From the NCBI GenBank assembly GCA_016717335.1, contig JADKFS010000001.1, positions 62,001 to 126,000 on the forward strand: a DNA stretch of 64,000 bases. Reading direction: 5' to 3'. Below the pieces are notes generated by a model. That model did not search any database and had not been told where the DNA came from. It was given only the letters and a program-made list of their open reading frames with translations. This document shows, piece by piece, positions 1 through 12,817 of the stretch. This DNA is from Candidatus Ribeiella danica. Its GTDB lineage: Bacteria > Chloroflexota > Chloroflexia > Chloroflexales > Roseiflexaceae. A program made the position numbers and the translations under genes. Positions within the stretch are counted from its first letter, which is position 1. Every line of letters begins with the position of its first letter.

Positions 1-1
1 C

Positions 2-3000
2 AGCCTCGCCGAGCAGTGGCAGGATGAGCTGTACCGGCGCTTCCATCTGCCGTTCGATATCCTGACCAACGACAAGCTCGAGGCCGCGCGCACCGGCAAC
101 TGGTTCCTGGAGAACAATCTGGTCATTGCCCGGCTCGACAAGCTGTCGCGCGATGAAAGCGTGCAGCTGAAGCTCCAGGCGCCGGACTGCCGCTGGGACC
201 TGGTGGTCTGCGATGAGGCCCATAAGCTCTCGGCGACCTTCTTCGGCGGCGAGATCAAGTACACCAAGCGCTATCGGCTCGGTCAATTGCTCGGCGCACT
301 GACCCGGCATTTCCTGCTGATGACCGCAACGCCGCACAACGGCAAGGAAGAGGACTTCCAGCTCTTCATGGCCCTGCTCGACGGCGATCGCTTCGAAGGT
401 CGCTTTCGCGATGGCGTCCATCAGGCGGACGTCGCCGACCTGATGCGGCGCATGGTTAAGGAGCGGCTGCTGAAGTTCGACGGCAGCCGGCTGTTCCCCG
501 AGCGGATCGCCTACACGGTACCCTACAAGCTCTCGGCCGCCGAGGCGCAGCTCTACCGCGAGGTGACCAACTACGTCCGCGAGGAGTTCAACCGCGCCGA
601 GGCGCTGCAGAACGACAAGCGCGCCGGGACGGTCGGCTTTGCCCTCACAATCCTGCAGCGGCGGCTGGCGTCCTCGCCCGAGGCGATCTTCCAGTCGCTC
701 CACCGCCGTCGTGAGCGGCTGGAGAAGCGCCTGCGTGAGCTGGAGCTATTGCAACGCGGAGCAGTGGCTGCCGAGATTGGTGGCGTACACACGCTCGATG
801 CGGAGGATGTCGAGGATCTGGAGGACGCACCCGACAGCGAGGTGGAGGCCGTCGAAGCGGAGATCCTCGACCAGGCGACCGCCGCGCGGACGATCGACGA
901 GCTGAAGCTGGAGATTGCTACCCTTGGCCGCCTGGAATCGCTCGCGCTCACCGTTCGCCGAAGTGGTGAAGATCGCAAGTGGCGCGAGTTGGCCAGCCTG
1001 CTGGGCGAGATCTTCACCCCAGCGGCGATCGCCGATCGGCTGGCCGAGACGCGTGAGCCATATATCACGCAACCGATTCCGCCGCCCACGCCATCGCCGC
1101 GCCAGAAGCTGGTGGTCTTCACCGAGCACCGCGATACGCTGAACTACCTGGTTCAGCGCGTCACGACCCTGCTCGGGCGGACCGCCGCGGTGGTCACCAT
1201 TCACGGCGGGATGGGCCGCGAGGAGCGCCTGAAGGCTCAGGAAGCGTTCCGCCACGACCCGGATGTCCAGGTGCTGATCGCGACCGACGCGGCCGGCGAG
1301 GGCATCAACCTGCAGCGCGCGCACCTGATGGTCAACTACGATCTGCCGTGGAACCCGAATCGTCTGGAGCAGCGCTTTGGCCGCATCCACCGCATCGGTC
1401 AGACCGAAGTGTGCCACCTGTGGAACCTGGTCGCGGAGGAAACCCGCGAGGGCGATGTCTACCAGACCCTGCTGGAGAAGCTGGAGCAGGCCCGACAAAC
1501 GCTGGGCGGCCAGGTGTTCGATGTGCTGGGCAAGCTCCAGTTCGAGGGCCAGCCGCTGCGCGATCTGCTGATTGCGGCGATCCGCTATGGCGAGCGCCCC
1601 GACGTGCGCGCCAAGCTGACGCAGGCGATCGAAAATGCAGTTGATCGCCGGCAGATTCAGGATCTACTCGAGGAGCGGGCGCTGGCGCACGATGCCATGG
1701 ACGCGCGGCAGGTGGCGCGGGTGCGCGAGGACATGGAGCGCGCCGAAGCGCGCAGGCTGCAGCCGCACTATATCGAATCGTTCTTCCTGGAGGCCTTCAC
1801 GCAGCTCGGCGGCACGATCCGCCAGCGCGAGCCGCGGCGCTACGAGGTGACCCACGTGCCGGCGCCGGTGCGCAACCGCGATCGGCTGATTGGGATCGGT
1901 GAGCCGGTGCTGCCGCGCTACGAGCGGATCGCGTTTGAGAAGGCGCTGCTGACGCCGCAGGGCCAGCCACTGGCCGCCTTCGTCTGCCCCGGCCACCCGC
2001 TGCTGGATGCGACGCTCGACCTCATGCTGGAGCGCAATCGCGATCTGCTGCGGCGCGGCACCGTGCTGGTGGACGAGCGCGATCCGGGCACGGCTCCGCG
2101 CGTGCTGTTCTACCTGGAACACGCGATCCAGGATGCCAGCATGCTGAAGAGCGGCGAGCGGCGGACGATCTCGAAGCAGATGCTGTATGTCGAGCTGCGC
2201 GCCGACGGAAGTACCCGTAGCCTGCACTACGCGCCGTACCTGGACTATCGGCCGCTCGCCGCCGGGGAGCTGCAGGTCGACACGCTGCTCGCGCGCCCCG
2301 AGTGCGGCTGGATCGCCCGTAATTTAGAGCAAAAGGCACTGGCGCATGCGATCGCCAACATCGTGCCGACCCACCTGCAGGAGGTCAAAGGCCGGCGGCT
2401 GGAGCTGATTCAGAAGACCCGCGCGGCGGTGCAGGATCGGTTGACCAAGGAGATCGGCTACTGGGATCATCGCGCCGAAGAGCTCAAACTCCAGGAACAG
2501 GCCGGCAAAACCAATGCCCGGCTGAACTCGCAGGAGGCGCGGCGGCGGGCCGACGAGATGCAGGCTCGGCTGCAGAAGCGGATGGAGCAGCTCGACCTGG
2601 AGGCGCAGATTGCGGCGCTACCGCCAGTAGTGCTGGGCGGCCTAGTCGTCGTGCCGGCCGGGCTGCTAAGCACGATCACGGGCCGGCCGATGGCGCTGGC
2701 GATGCATCCGGTCGATACGCAGGCCGCGGCGGCGCGGGCACGGGCGATTGTGATGGAGGTCGAGCGCGGATTAGGCTTCACGCCGGTCGATCGCGAGTTC
2801 GAACAGGTCGGGTACGACATTGAGAGCCGCGACCCGGCCACCGGCAAGCTGCGATTCATCGAGGTGAAGGGGCGGGCTGCAGATGCGGCGACAATCACGG
2901 TCACCAAGAACGAGATCTTGTACTCGCTCAACAAGCCGGACGACTACATTCTGGCGATGGTTGAGTTCCGGTCGGACAATGCCCACCGTGTCCATTATCT

Positions 3001-3094
3001 GCGCCGGCCGTTTGGACGCGAGCCGGACTTTGGCGTGACCAGCGTCAACTATACTTTCGCCGACTTGCTTGCACGCGCTGAGGAGCCACGATAA
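2..3094 (+). CDS. SNF2/DEAH-type helicase with DUF3883-like C-terminus (5' partial)
   Basis: The reading frame is open from the window edge, so the N-terminus with the Walker A motif is missing. The visible part starts with the motif Ia-like LAEQWQDEL. It continues with a DEAH box (VVCDEAHKLSA), motif III (LLMTATPHNG), a helicase C domain (VVFTEHRDTL, then ATDAAGEGINLQ and the arginine-finger motif QRFGRIHRIGQ) and a coiled-coil-rich middle. The last 110 or so residues resemble DUF3883, a nuclease-like domain with the core FIEVKGR. This architecture is known in DISARM DrmD-like and related defence helicases. It would translocate on DNA with the methylase and DUF499 ATPase downstream, which lie on the same strand. 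An internal GTG at 161 is not a convincing start because the frame and the helicase homology continue upstream of it. Confidence 0.9.
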   Translation, partial: SLAEQWQDELYRRFHLPFDILTNDKLEAARTGNWFLENNLVIARLDKLSRDESVQLKLQAPDCRWDLVVCDEAHKLSATFFGGEIKYTKRYRLGQLLGALTRHFLLMTATPHNGKEEDFQLFMALLDGDRFEGRFRDGVHQADVADLMRRMVKERLLKFDGSRLFPERIAYTVPYKLSAAEAQLYREVTNYVREEFNRAEALQNDKRAGTVGFALTILQRRLASSPEAIFQSLHRRRERLEKRLRELELLQRGAVAAEIGGVHTLDAEDVEDLEDAPDSEVEAVEAEILDQATAARTIDELKLEIATLGRLESLALTVRRSGEDRKWRELASLLGEIFTPAAIADRLAETREPYITQPIPPPTPSPRQKLVVFTEHRDTLNYLVQRVTTLLGRTAAVVTIHGGMGREERLKAQEAFRHDPDVQVLIATDAAGEGINLQRAHLMVNYDLPWNPNRLEQRFGRIHRIGQTEVCHLWNLVAEETREGDVYQTLLEKLEQARQTLGGQVFDVLGKLQFEGQPLRDLLIAAIRYGERPDVRAKLTQAIENAVDRRQIQDLLEERALAHDAMDARQVARVREDMERAEARRLQPHYIESFFLEAFTQLGGTIRQREPRRYEVTHVPAPVRNRDRLIGIGEPVLPRYERIAFEKALLTPQGQPLAAFVCPGHPLLDATLDLMLERNRDLLRRGTVLVDERDPGTAPRVLFYLEHAIQDASMLKSGERRTISKQMLYVELRADGSTRSLHYAPYLDYRPLAAGELQVDTLLARPECGWIARNLEQKALAHAIANIVPTHLQEVKGRRLELIQKTRAAVQDRLTKEIGYWDHRAEELKLQEQAGKTNARLNSQEARRRADEMQARLQKRMEQLDLEAQIAALPPVVLGGLVVVPAGLLSTITGRPMALAMHPVDTQAAAARARAIVMEVERGLGFTPVDREFEQVGYDIESRDPATGKLRFIEVKGRAADAATITVTKNEILYSLNKPDDYILAMVEFRSDNAHRVHYLRRPFGREPDFGVTSVNYTFADLLARAEEPR

Positions 3095-3236
3095 GCATGC
3101 AACTAGCCCAGGTGACCGGTACTCACCTGCGAGCACTGCGCGATGGAGGGATGCTCGCTCACGATTTGGCCGCGAATCCAACTTCAGTCTGACTATCTGA
3201 ACGATGATCTCTGAACCGTGTGGACAAAGGGTAGAG

Positions 3237-4481
3237 ATGCGACCTGAAGCAAACGCTAGCCTCGGCCAATTTGCAGCCAGTGATCTGCTCGTCAGGCTGA
3301 AGCAGGAGCTTGCGAAGCCGAAGCCGTTCAATGTCTGCACCGTGCTCGGCTTGGCGCGCCAGGAGTTGCGCCACAGCGATCTGCTGGCATACCTGCTCAA
3401 TCCGCAGGCAGACCACGGTCTAGGCGATCGCTTTCTCAGAGCGATTATCAAGCAGGCTGCACCTGGAGATCCAGTCGCGCTTGAGGCTGGCAAGCTTACG
3501 TTGGAGCTGCTAAAGGTACAGCGTGAGTGGGAACATATCGACATCTTCGTGCTGTCGCCTGCCGATCGTCTTGCTATCATCATCGAGAATAAGGTCGACA
3601 GCGATGAGCACTCTAATCAACTCAAGCGGTACTACGATGTTGTTCAAAAGCGCTATCCTGGATGGCGGATATTAGCGATCTACCTGACCTTGTATGGTAC
3701 TCCTCCCGAACATGCGCACGATCGAGAACGGTATGTCCCGCTAAGTTACACTAGCATCGCTGATGCGCTATCTGAAGCAGGTGATGCGCCGATCGAACCG
3801 GACGTTAGGGCTTTTATCCGCCACTATAGCCAGTTTATTAGGAGCGAGCTTGTGCCCGATCAGAATAGCGACCAGGCGCGCCTTGCACGGGCGCTCTACC
3901 GTGATCACGAGGCGGCGGTTCAGGCGATGATCGCGGCGCGCACCACGCGACAGAACATGATCTATTACTTTTTCGATAAGCTGCTATCGCAGGAAGCCAA
4001 AGGCAATCATCCAAGGTTGGCTAAGGACCAACTCAGTACGGATGCACCGACCTATACCTGGTATACACGCTTTGCGCCGCCAGAATGGTATCATCACGAG
4101 CCGCTCGTGTCCTGCGAAGGCTGGACGAGAACAAAGATGCTGCTGCTGTTTCAGTTCATCCAATCGCCGAAGGGCATCATCCTCGATCTCACTGTTGGGC
4201 CGGCGCCGCAGCAGGATGCACTGCGTCAGCGTCTCTATACAGTCGCCGAGCAATTCTCTCCACTCGCTCAGGTTTGGCAGAGTCCAAAGAATGATAAGTT
4301 CAGTATCTACAGGCGAGTTATACTCGATGATGACACCAACTTCTTCGTGGACTATAGTGATGATGCCATTCGTCAAGCTATCGCAAGCCATTGGCGGGAC
4401 TTTCTAACTCTCGACCTGCCTGTCATTCGCTCCGTGATTGGCACCGAGGTTCTGGCTCACGATTGGGGTAGTGCGCAGTAG
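3237..4481 (+). CDS. PD-(D/E)XK nuclease superfamily protein (PDDEXK_4 type)
   Basis: The protein has 414 residues. The N-terminal half matches the PDDEXK_4 pattern: an RHSDLLAYLLNP block near residue 50, then the catalytic series EWEHIDIFVL followed by IIENKVD and a downstream Q.K.YY block (HSNQLKRYYD). The C-terminal 200 residues are not recognised. I prefer ATG 3237 because AAAGGG lies five bases before it; an in-frame ATG at 3204 has no ribosome site. The gene sits 142 bases after the helicase and 69 bases before the methylase, so it is probably part of the same operon and may be the cleaving component. Its GC content is lower than that of both neighbours, which suggests separate acquisition. 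The nuclease fold is well supported; the role in defence is inferred from position. Confidence 0.8.
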   Translation: MRPEANASLGQFAASDLLVRLKQELAKPKPFNVCTVLGLARQELRHSDLLAYLLNPQADHGLGDRFLRAIIKQAAPGDPVALEAGKLTLELLKVQREWEHIDIFVLSPADRLAIIIENKVDSDEHSNQLKRYYDVVQKRYPGWRILAIYLTLYGTPPEHAHDRERYVPLSYTSIADALSEAGDAPIEPDVRAFIRHYSQFIRSELVPDQNSDQARLARALYRDHEAAVQAMIAARTTRQNMIYYFFDKLLSQEAKGNHPRLAKDQLSTDAPTYTWYTRFAPPEWYHHEPLVSCEGWTRTKMLLLFQFIQSPKGIILDLTVGPAPQQDALRQRLYTVAEQFSPLAQVWQSPKNDKFSIYRRVILDDDTNFFVDYSDDAIRQAIASHWRDFLTLDLPVIRSVIGTEVLAHDWGSAQ

Positions 4482-4550
4482 CCCGGCGCTCACTAGCTTA
4501 TTCAAGAATCCGTCGCAACATTGTTGCACCTGATCCATAAAGGTACACCC

Positions 4551-7580
<3,030 letters not shown>

Positions 7581-7587
7581 GGCATCT

Positions 7588-8466
7588 CGATCCCTATCGC
7601 TGTCATGCTGACCGTAGGGAAGCATCTCGGCGTGGGAGCAATGCAAATCAGCGCCACACCGCCGAGATGGTTCGCTTCGCTCACCATGACGATCCCTATC
7701 GCTGTCATGCTGACCGTAGGGAAGCATCTCGGCGCAGCGAGCGACGATCCCTATCGCTGTCATGCTGACCGTAGGGAAGCATCTCGGCGTAGGAGCAAAT
7801 GCAAATCAGCGCCACACCGCCGAGATGGTTCGCTTCGCTCACCATGACGATCCCTATCCGCCAGGGGCGGGGGGCGAGGAGCAATGCAAATCAGCGCCAG
7901 ACCGCCGAGATGGTTCGCTTCGCTCACCATGACGATCCCTATCGCTGTCATGCTGACCGTAGGGAAGCATCCCGGCGCAGCGAGCGACGATCCCTATCGC
8001 TGTCATGCTGACCGTAGGGAAGCATCTCGGCGTAGGAGCAATGCAAATCAGCGCCAGACCGCCGAGATGGTTCGCTTCGCTCACCATGACGATCCCTATC
8101 GCCTTGCCGAGGGAGGCTCATGGCCCGTAGGGAAGCATCTCGGCGCAGCGAGCGACGATCCCTATGCTGACCGTAGGGGAAGCATCTCGGCGTGGGAGCA
8201 ATGCAAATCAGCGCCACACCGCCGAGATGGTTCGCTTCGCTCACCATGACGATCCCTATCGCTGTCATGCTGACCGTAGGGAAGCATCTCGGCGCAGCGA
8301 GCGACGATCCCTATCGCTGTCATGCTGACCGTAGGGAAGCATCTCGGCGTGGGAGCAATGCAAATCAGCGCCACACCGCCGAGATGGTTCGCTTCGCTCA
8401 CCATGACGATCCCCCTATCGCTGTCATGGACCGTAGGGAAGCATCCCGGCGCAGCGAGCAGGGAAA
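7588..8466. repeat. Cluster of short inverted and direct repeats
   Basis: About ten copies of a roughly 31-nt unit (GTCATGCTGACCGTAGGG then AAGCATCTCGGCG) alternate with about six inverted, diverged copies (CGCCGAGATGGTTCGC then TTCGCTCACCATGAC). Both orientations are joined by GATCCCTATC linkers. A further spacer motif, AGCAATGCAAATCAGCGCC, recurs between opposite units. The units can pair into long hairpins. The open frames running through the block are repeat translations and not genes. Palindromic units of this general GTCATGCTGA..GCATCTC type are dispersed in many bacterial genomes. Confidence 0.9.
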
Positions 8467-8493
8467 CATCTCACAAGGGTGCGGAGGAGCGCA

Positions 8494-8781
8494 ATGCCCT
8501 ACTACGTCTACATCATGGCCAGCCGCACCCGCGTGCTCTACACCGGGGTCACAAACGATCTCTTGCGCCGGGTCTATCAGCACAAGCAATGTCGTTTGCC
8601 CGGCTTTACCAGCCGCTACAACGTCACACGCCTGGTCTATTTCGAGGAGACGACCGACGTGCGCGAAGCGATTGCGCGTGAGAAGCAGATCAAAGGCTGG
8701 CTGAGAGTGAAGAAACTTGCGCTGATCGAAGGTGGTAATCCAATGTGGCACGATCTCAGTGCAACTTGGTTTGATCAATGA
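8494..8781 (+). CDS. GIY-YIG nuclease family small protein
   Basis: The protein has 95 residues and consists of a single GIY-YIG domain of the UPF0213/YhbQ kind. The paired motifs are YYVYIMAS near residue 3 and LYTGVTNDLLRRVYQH near residue 15, giving the tyrosines and the conserved arginine. The late glutamate lies in AIAREKQIKGW. It is preceded by GGAGG eight bases before ATG 8494, which makes this start better than the upstream GTG at 8479. The family is widespread and often stands alone; its cellular role is uncertain. Here it interrupts the defence gene series together with the repeat block, so it may be a passenger and not a component. Confidence 0.88.
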   Translation: MPYYVYIMASRTRVLYTGVTNDLLRRVYQHKQCRLPGFTSRYNVTRLVYFEETTDVREAIAREKQIKGWLRVKKLALIEGGNPMWHDLSATWFDQ

Positions 8782-8847
8782 CCCGCAGGATATTCGTGTC
8801 GAGCAGTGCCGTCATACGCCATACCACTCAGTCCGCCGCTCGTCCAG

Positions 8848-9072
8848 CTAGCGGGCGATCTCCTCGTCGGACGGCGCTGGCCGTCCCGCCGTCAGGAGCA
8901 CGCGCACGTGCTGCAGCGTGGGCCGCGCAACGCGCTCAGATGACTCGTCGGGCGCGAGGGTCGTAAGAACGTCTTGGACTAAGGTAAAGAGCTGTGCGGC
9001 AGGCCACGAGCGGATAATGGTCAGTATCCGCTCGTAATCGGTTGTTCGGGCTGCACCCGTACAGATCTTCCT
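8848..9072 (-). pseudogene. Remnant of a small antitoxin-like protein
   Basis: An open stretch of 74 codons on the minus strand reads as a plausible protein (TDYERILTIIRSWP, LFTLVQDVLTTLAPD, then APSDEEIAR and a stop). It resembles short Chloroflexota proteins of antitoxin type with a TxxYERIL..RSWP start. No ATG, GTG or TTG occurs near the start of the frame, and the end seems to lack the usual C-terminal tail. I therefore read it as a truncated relic. The family assignment rests on memory of similar sequences and is weak. Confidence 0.35.
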
Positions 9073-9151
9073 TTAGCGTCTATAGTCGCGATCTGTGCGC
9101 TGATATTGTAGCATTGACCTGACATTCGACCACGATACAAGGATCATCGGT

Positions 9152-12100
9152 ATGGCAATCACGAACTACGAGCGCGTCGGCAAGGCGATGGACCTGCTCC
9201 GGCAGGGCCTGCACCCCTTCATCGAGCGCGAGCTGCAGGCGCAATACGGCAAATACTGGATCACCAAGGTCACTGCCGGCTGGCGCAATGAGCTGAATTG
9301 GTCCGAAGACTCCGATAGCCCGCACATGGACGTCGCCGTCCTCCTGCGCGTGATGTGGGAGCAGTGGAACGAAGTCTTCCGCAAGACCCTCGGCTTCGCC
9401 GAGCGCAGCCTGGTCAGCGAGCTGCGCGACCAGCGCAACAAGTGGGCGCACCAGGAGCCGTTCTCGACCAACGATGCCCAGCGCGTGCTCGACTCAGCCG
9501 CGCGGCTGCTGACGGCCGTCTCAGCGCCGCAGGCCGATGAGATCGAGCGTATGCGTATGGAGCTGATGCGGCTGTTCTTCGACGAGCAGGTGCGCAACGA
9601 GCGGCGCAAGCCCACCGGCACGGCGATCGAGAGCGCCGCCACCGGTGGGCTTAAGCCGTGGCGTGAAGTCGTAATGCCGCACAAGGATGTGGCCAGCGGC
9701 CGCTATCAGCAGGCCGAGTTCGCCGCCGACCTCTGGCAGGTGCACCTGGGCGAGGGCTCCGACGAATACCGCAACCCAGTCGAGTTCTTCCGCCGCACCT
9801 ACCTGACCGAGAGCCTCAAGCGCCTGCTGGTCGGCGCGCTGCAGCGGCTGGCCGGCGCGGGTGGCGACCCAGTGATCCAGCTCCAGACCAACTTTGGTGG
9901 CGGCAAGACCCACTCCATGCTGGCGCTCTACCATCTGGCGTCCGGCATCTCGGCCACCAATTTGGACGGGATCGACAGCGTCATGCAGCAGGCCGGCACC
10001 ACCACGCTGCCGACCGCCCGACGGGTGGTGCTGGTCGGCAACAAGATCTCGCCCGGCAATCCGGTCGTCAAGGCCGATGGCACGGTCGTGCGGACGCTGT
10101 GGGGCGAATTGGCCTGGCAGCTCGGCGGACGGGCGGCCTTCGAGCGTGTGCGGCTCGACGATGAGCGCGCCACCAGCCCCGGCGACACGCTGCGCGAGCT
10201 GTTCAACGACTATGGGCCGTGCCTCATCCTGATCGACGAGTGGGTCGCCTATGCGCGCCAGCTGCACGACCAGAGCGATCTGCCGGCGGGCGGCTTCGAG
10301 ACCCAGTTCACCTTCGCCCAGGCGCTGACCGAGTCGGCCAAGCTGGCCAAGCAATGCCTCCTCGTCATCAGCTTGCCCGCATCCGACACCACCGGCTCGC
10401 CGCACACCCAGGCCGACGACTCCGAGGTCGGCGGCCAGCGCGGGCGTGAGGCGCTCGACCGGCTGCGCAACGTCGTCGGGCGGGTCGAGTCCTCCTGGCG
10501 GCCGGCCAGCGCCGAGGAAGGCTTCGAGATCGTGCGCCGGCGGCTGTTCGAGCCGCTGGCCAACCAGGGCCAGTTCAAGGACCGCGACGTGGTCGCGCGC
10601 GCCTTCGCCGACCTGTACCGCACCCAGCAGCAGGAGTTCCCGCCCGAGTGCCGCGACGGCAGCTATGAGCAGCGCCTGCGTGCAGCCTACCCGATCCACC
10701 CCGAGATCTTCGACAGGCTGTACACCGACTGGTCGACGCTGGTTAAGTTCCAGCGCACCCGCGGCGTGCTGCGGCTGATGGCGGCGGTGATCCACAGCCT
10801 GTGGGAGAAGGGCGACCGCAACCCGCTGATTCTGCCGGCGAACATCCCAATCGACCAACCGCGCGTGCAGTTCGAGCTGACGCGCTACCTCTCCGACAAC
10901 TGGGTGCCGATCCTGGAGCGCGACGTCGACGGCCCGGTCTCGCTGCCGCTCCAAATCGACAGCGACGTGCCGAACCTGGGCAAGTATGCGGCCTGCCGGC
11001 GCGTTGCGCGCACGATCTACCTCGGCTCGGCGCCCACCGCCACCGCTGCCAATCGCGGCATGGAGGATCGGCGGGTCAAGCTCGGCTGTGTGATGCCGGG
11101 CGAGTCGCCGGCTGTGTTTGGCGACGCGCTGCGGCGCCTGGCAGCATCGGCGACCTACCTGTACCAGGACGGGCCGCGCTACTGGTACTCGACTCAGCCG
11201 ACCGTCACCAAGCTGGCCGAAGACCGCGCCGAGCAACTCAAGCGCGACCCGGACAAAGTCATGCACGAGCTTGAACAGCGGCTGCGGGCTGACCTGCGCA
11301 AGATGGGCGACTTTAGCCGCGTGCATCCGCTGCCGGGCTCCAGCGCCGACGTGCCGGACGACCTCGACGCGCGCCTGGTCGTGCTGGGAATCGGCCAGCC
11401 GTACACCAAAGAGTCGGGCAACGCGGCGGAGATCGCCGCCAAGGACATTCTGGAGCATCGCGGAACCGCCCCGCGACTCTTCCGCAACGCGCTGGTGTTC
11501 CTGGTGCCGGACAAGACTCGCATCCAGGATCTGGACGAGGCGGTGCGCAAGTACCTGGCCTGGGAATCGATCCTGCGCGAGAAAGAGACGCTCGACCTGT
11601 CGCCCCACCAGGTTAAGCAGGCCGAGACGCAGAAGACCGCCGCCGACAGCGTGGTGACCGCGCGCATCCCCGAGACCTACCAATGGCTGCTCTTTCCCAA
11701 GCAAGGTAAGCCCCAGAGCGCGGTGGAGTGGCAGGCCATCCGGCTCAGCGGGCAGGATGCGCTGGCGATACGGGCCAGCAAGCGGCTGCGCAGCGACGAG
11801 CAGCTGGTGCGCAATCTCGCCGCCTCCAGCCTGCGGCTCGAGCTAGACAAGATCCCGCTGTGGCGCGGTGACCATGTCGCCATCCGGCAGCTGGTCGAGG
11901 ACTTCGGCCGCTACCACTACCTGCCGCGCCTACACAGCTCAGCGGTACTGCTGGACGCGATCCAGGCCGGTATCAACCTGAATACCTGGGAGATCGACTC
12001 GTTCGCCTACGCGGAGAGCTACGACGAGGCCGGCCAGCGCTACCGTGGCCTGCGCACGGCGATGATCGTGCCAGTCAACGAGGGCGACTCGGCGCTGCTG

Positions 12101-12499
12101 GTGAAGCCTGAGGTCGCGCGCCGGCAGATGGTGGCTGAGACCCTCCCGCCGGCGGTGCCGATCAGTCCCGTACCGTCGGGTTCCGATCCAGTGGCAACGC
12201 CAGATGGGGGGGCTGGGTCAGTGGTAACGCACCCAGCGCCCGACCAGAAGCAGGCCACACCCAAGCCGCGTCGGTTCCACGGCGCCGTCACGCTCGACCC
12301 GACGCGGGTGGGACGGGATGCGAGCAAGATCGCCGAGGAGGTGATCGCGCACCTGGTCGGGCTGATCGGCGCGAACGTGCGGGTGACGCTCGAGATCGAG
12401 GCCGACATCCCCGGCGGCACACCCGACAACGTCGTGCGCACCGTCACGGAGAACAGCCGGGTGCTGAAGTTTGGCCAAGCCGGGTTTGAGGAGGAGTAG
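9152..12499 (+). CDS. DUF499 ATPase with N-terminal Swt1-type HEPN domain
   Basis: The protein has 1115 residues. Residues 1-130 form a Swt1-family HEPN-like domain with the RNase-type motif RNKWAH near residue 95. A DUF499 ATP-binding region follows, with Walker A NFGGGKTHS near residue 247 and Walker B LILIDEWVAYAR near residue 358. Most of the remainder is the large DUF499 body, followed by a low-complexity linker (PISPVPSGSDPVATPDGG) and a short C-terminal block ending at VLKFGQAGFEEE. DUF499 proteins are known partners of DUF1156 methylases in predicted defence systems. AAGGA lies eight bases before ATG 9152. It is separated from the methylase by the repeat block and the GIY-YIG gene. 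The HEPN motif suggests either an RNase effector or a regulatory interaction domain; this is inference. Confidence 0.9.
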   Translation: MAITNYERVGKAMDLLRQGLHPFIERELQAQYGKYWITKVTAGWRNELNWSEDSDSPHMDVAVLLRVMWEQWNEVFRKTLGFAERSLVSELRDQRNKWAHQEPFSTNDAQRVLDSAARLLTAVSAPQADEIERMRMELMRLFFDEQVRNERRKPTGTAIESAATGGLKPWREVVMPHKDVASGRYQQAEFAADLWQVHLGEGSDEYRNPVEFFRRTYLTESLKRLLVGALQRLAGAGGDPVIQLQTNFGGGKTHSMLALYHLASGISATNLDGIDSVMQQAGTTTLPTARRVVLVGNKISPGNPVVKADGTVVRTLWGELAWQLGGRAAFERVRLDDERATSPGDTLRELFNDYGPCLILIDEWVAYARQLHDQSDLPAGGFETQFTFAQALTESAKLAKQCLLVISLPASDTTGSPHTQADDSEVGGQRGREALDRLRNVVGRVESSWRPASAEEGFEIVRRRLFEPLANQGQFKDRDVVARAFADLYRTQQQEFPPECRDGSYEQRLRAAYPIHPEIFDRLYTDWSTLVKFQRTRGVLRLMAAVIHSLWEKGDRNPLILPANIPIDQPRVQFELTRYLSDNWVPILERDVDGPVSLPLQIDSDVPNLGKYAACRRVARTIYLGSAPTATAANRGMEDRRVKLGCVMPGESPAVFGDALRRLAASATYLYQDGPRYWYSTQPTVTKLAEDRAEQLKRDPDKVMHELEQRLRADLRKMGDFSRVHPLPGSSADVPDDLDARLVVLGIGQPYTKESGNAAEIAAKDILEHRGTAPRLFRNALVFLVPDKTRIQDLDEAVRKYLAWESILREKETLDLSPHQVKQAETQKTAADSVVTARIPETYQWLLFPKQGKPQSAVEWQAIRLSGQDALAIRASKRLRSDEQLVRNLAASSLRLELDKIPLWRGDHVAIRQLVEDFGRYHYLPRLHSSAVLLDAIQAGINLNTWEIDSFAYAESYDEAGQRYRGLRTAMIVPVNEGDSALLVKPEVARRQMVAETLPPAVPISPVPSGSDPVATPDGGAGSVVTHPAPDQKQATPKPRRFHGAVTLDPTRVGRDASKIAEEVIAHLVGLIGANVRVTLEIEADIPGGTPDNVVRTVTENSRVLKFGQAGFEEE

Positions 12500-12661
12500 A
12501 CCGGTTACGGGGTAGGTGGCGGCCACGATCATGGTATGGCACATCTAGCAGCAGCACACGACGTTGTCGCCGAACGGGCATCTCTTTCCGGAACGGAACT
12601 GGGGAAACCGGCGGGATTTGCCAGTCAGGGGTGTGGGCTAAGCGCCCTCACAGACGAGCCG

Positions 12662-12670
12662 TGCTATACT
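12662..12670 (+). promoter_or_regulatory. Candidate extended -10 promoter
   Basis: TGCTATACT is an extended -10 element without a clear -35 box. It lies in the 318-base gap after the DUF499 gene and about 150 bases before the next start at 12818. I see no other feature in this gap. The same TGCTATAAT-like motif recurs upstream of several genes in the window. Confidence 0.4.
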
Positions 12671-12817
12671 CACGGCAGCACAAAGCCCACGCTGCGCTCG
12701 AAACAACGCGTGGGCCTCGTGTGGTGACCGTTCGACTGGTCGCCGCATATGCTACCACAGCCGGCGCCGCGCGGCAACGCGGGCGTCAGGGTGGGACAGC
12801 GCGGCGCGGGAGGGGCT

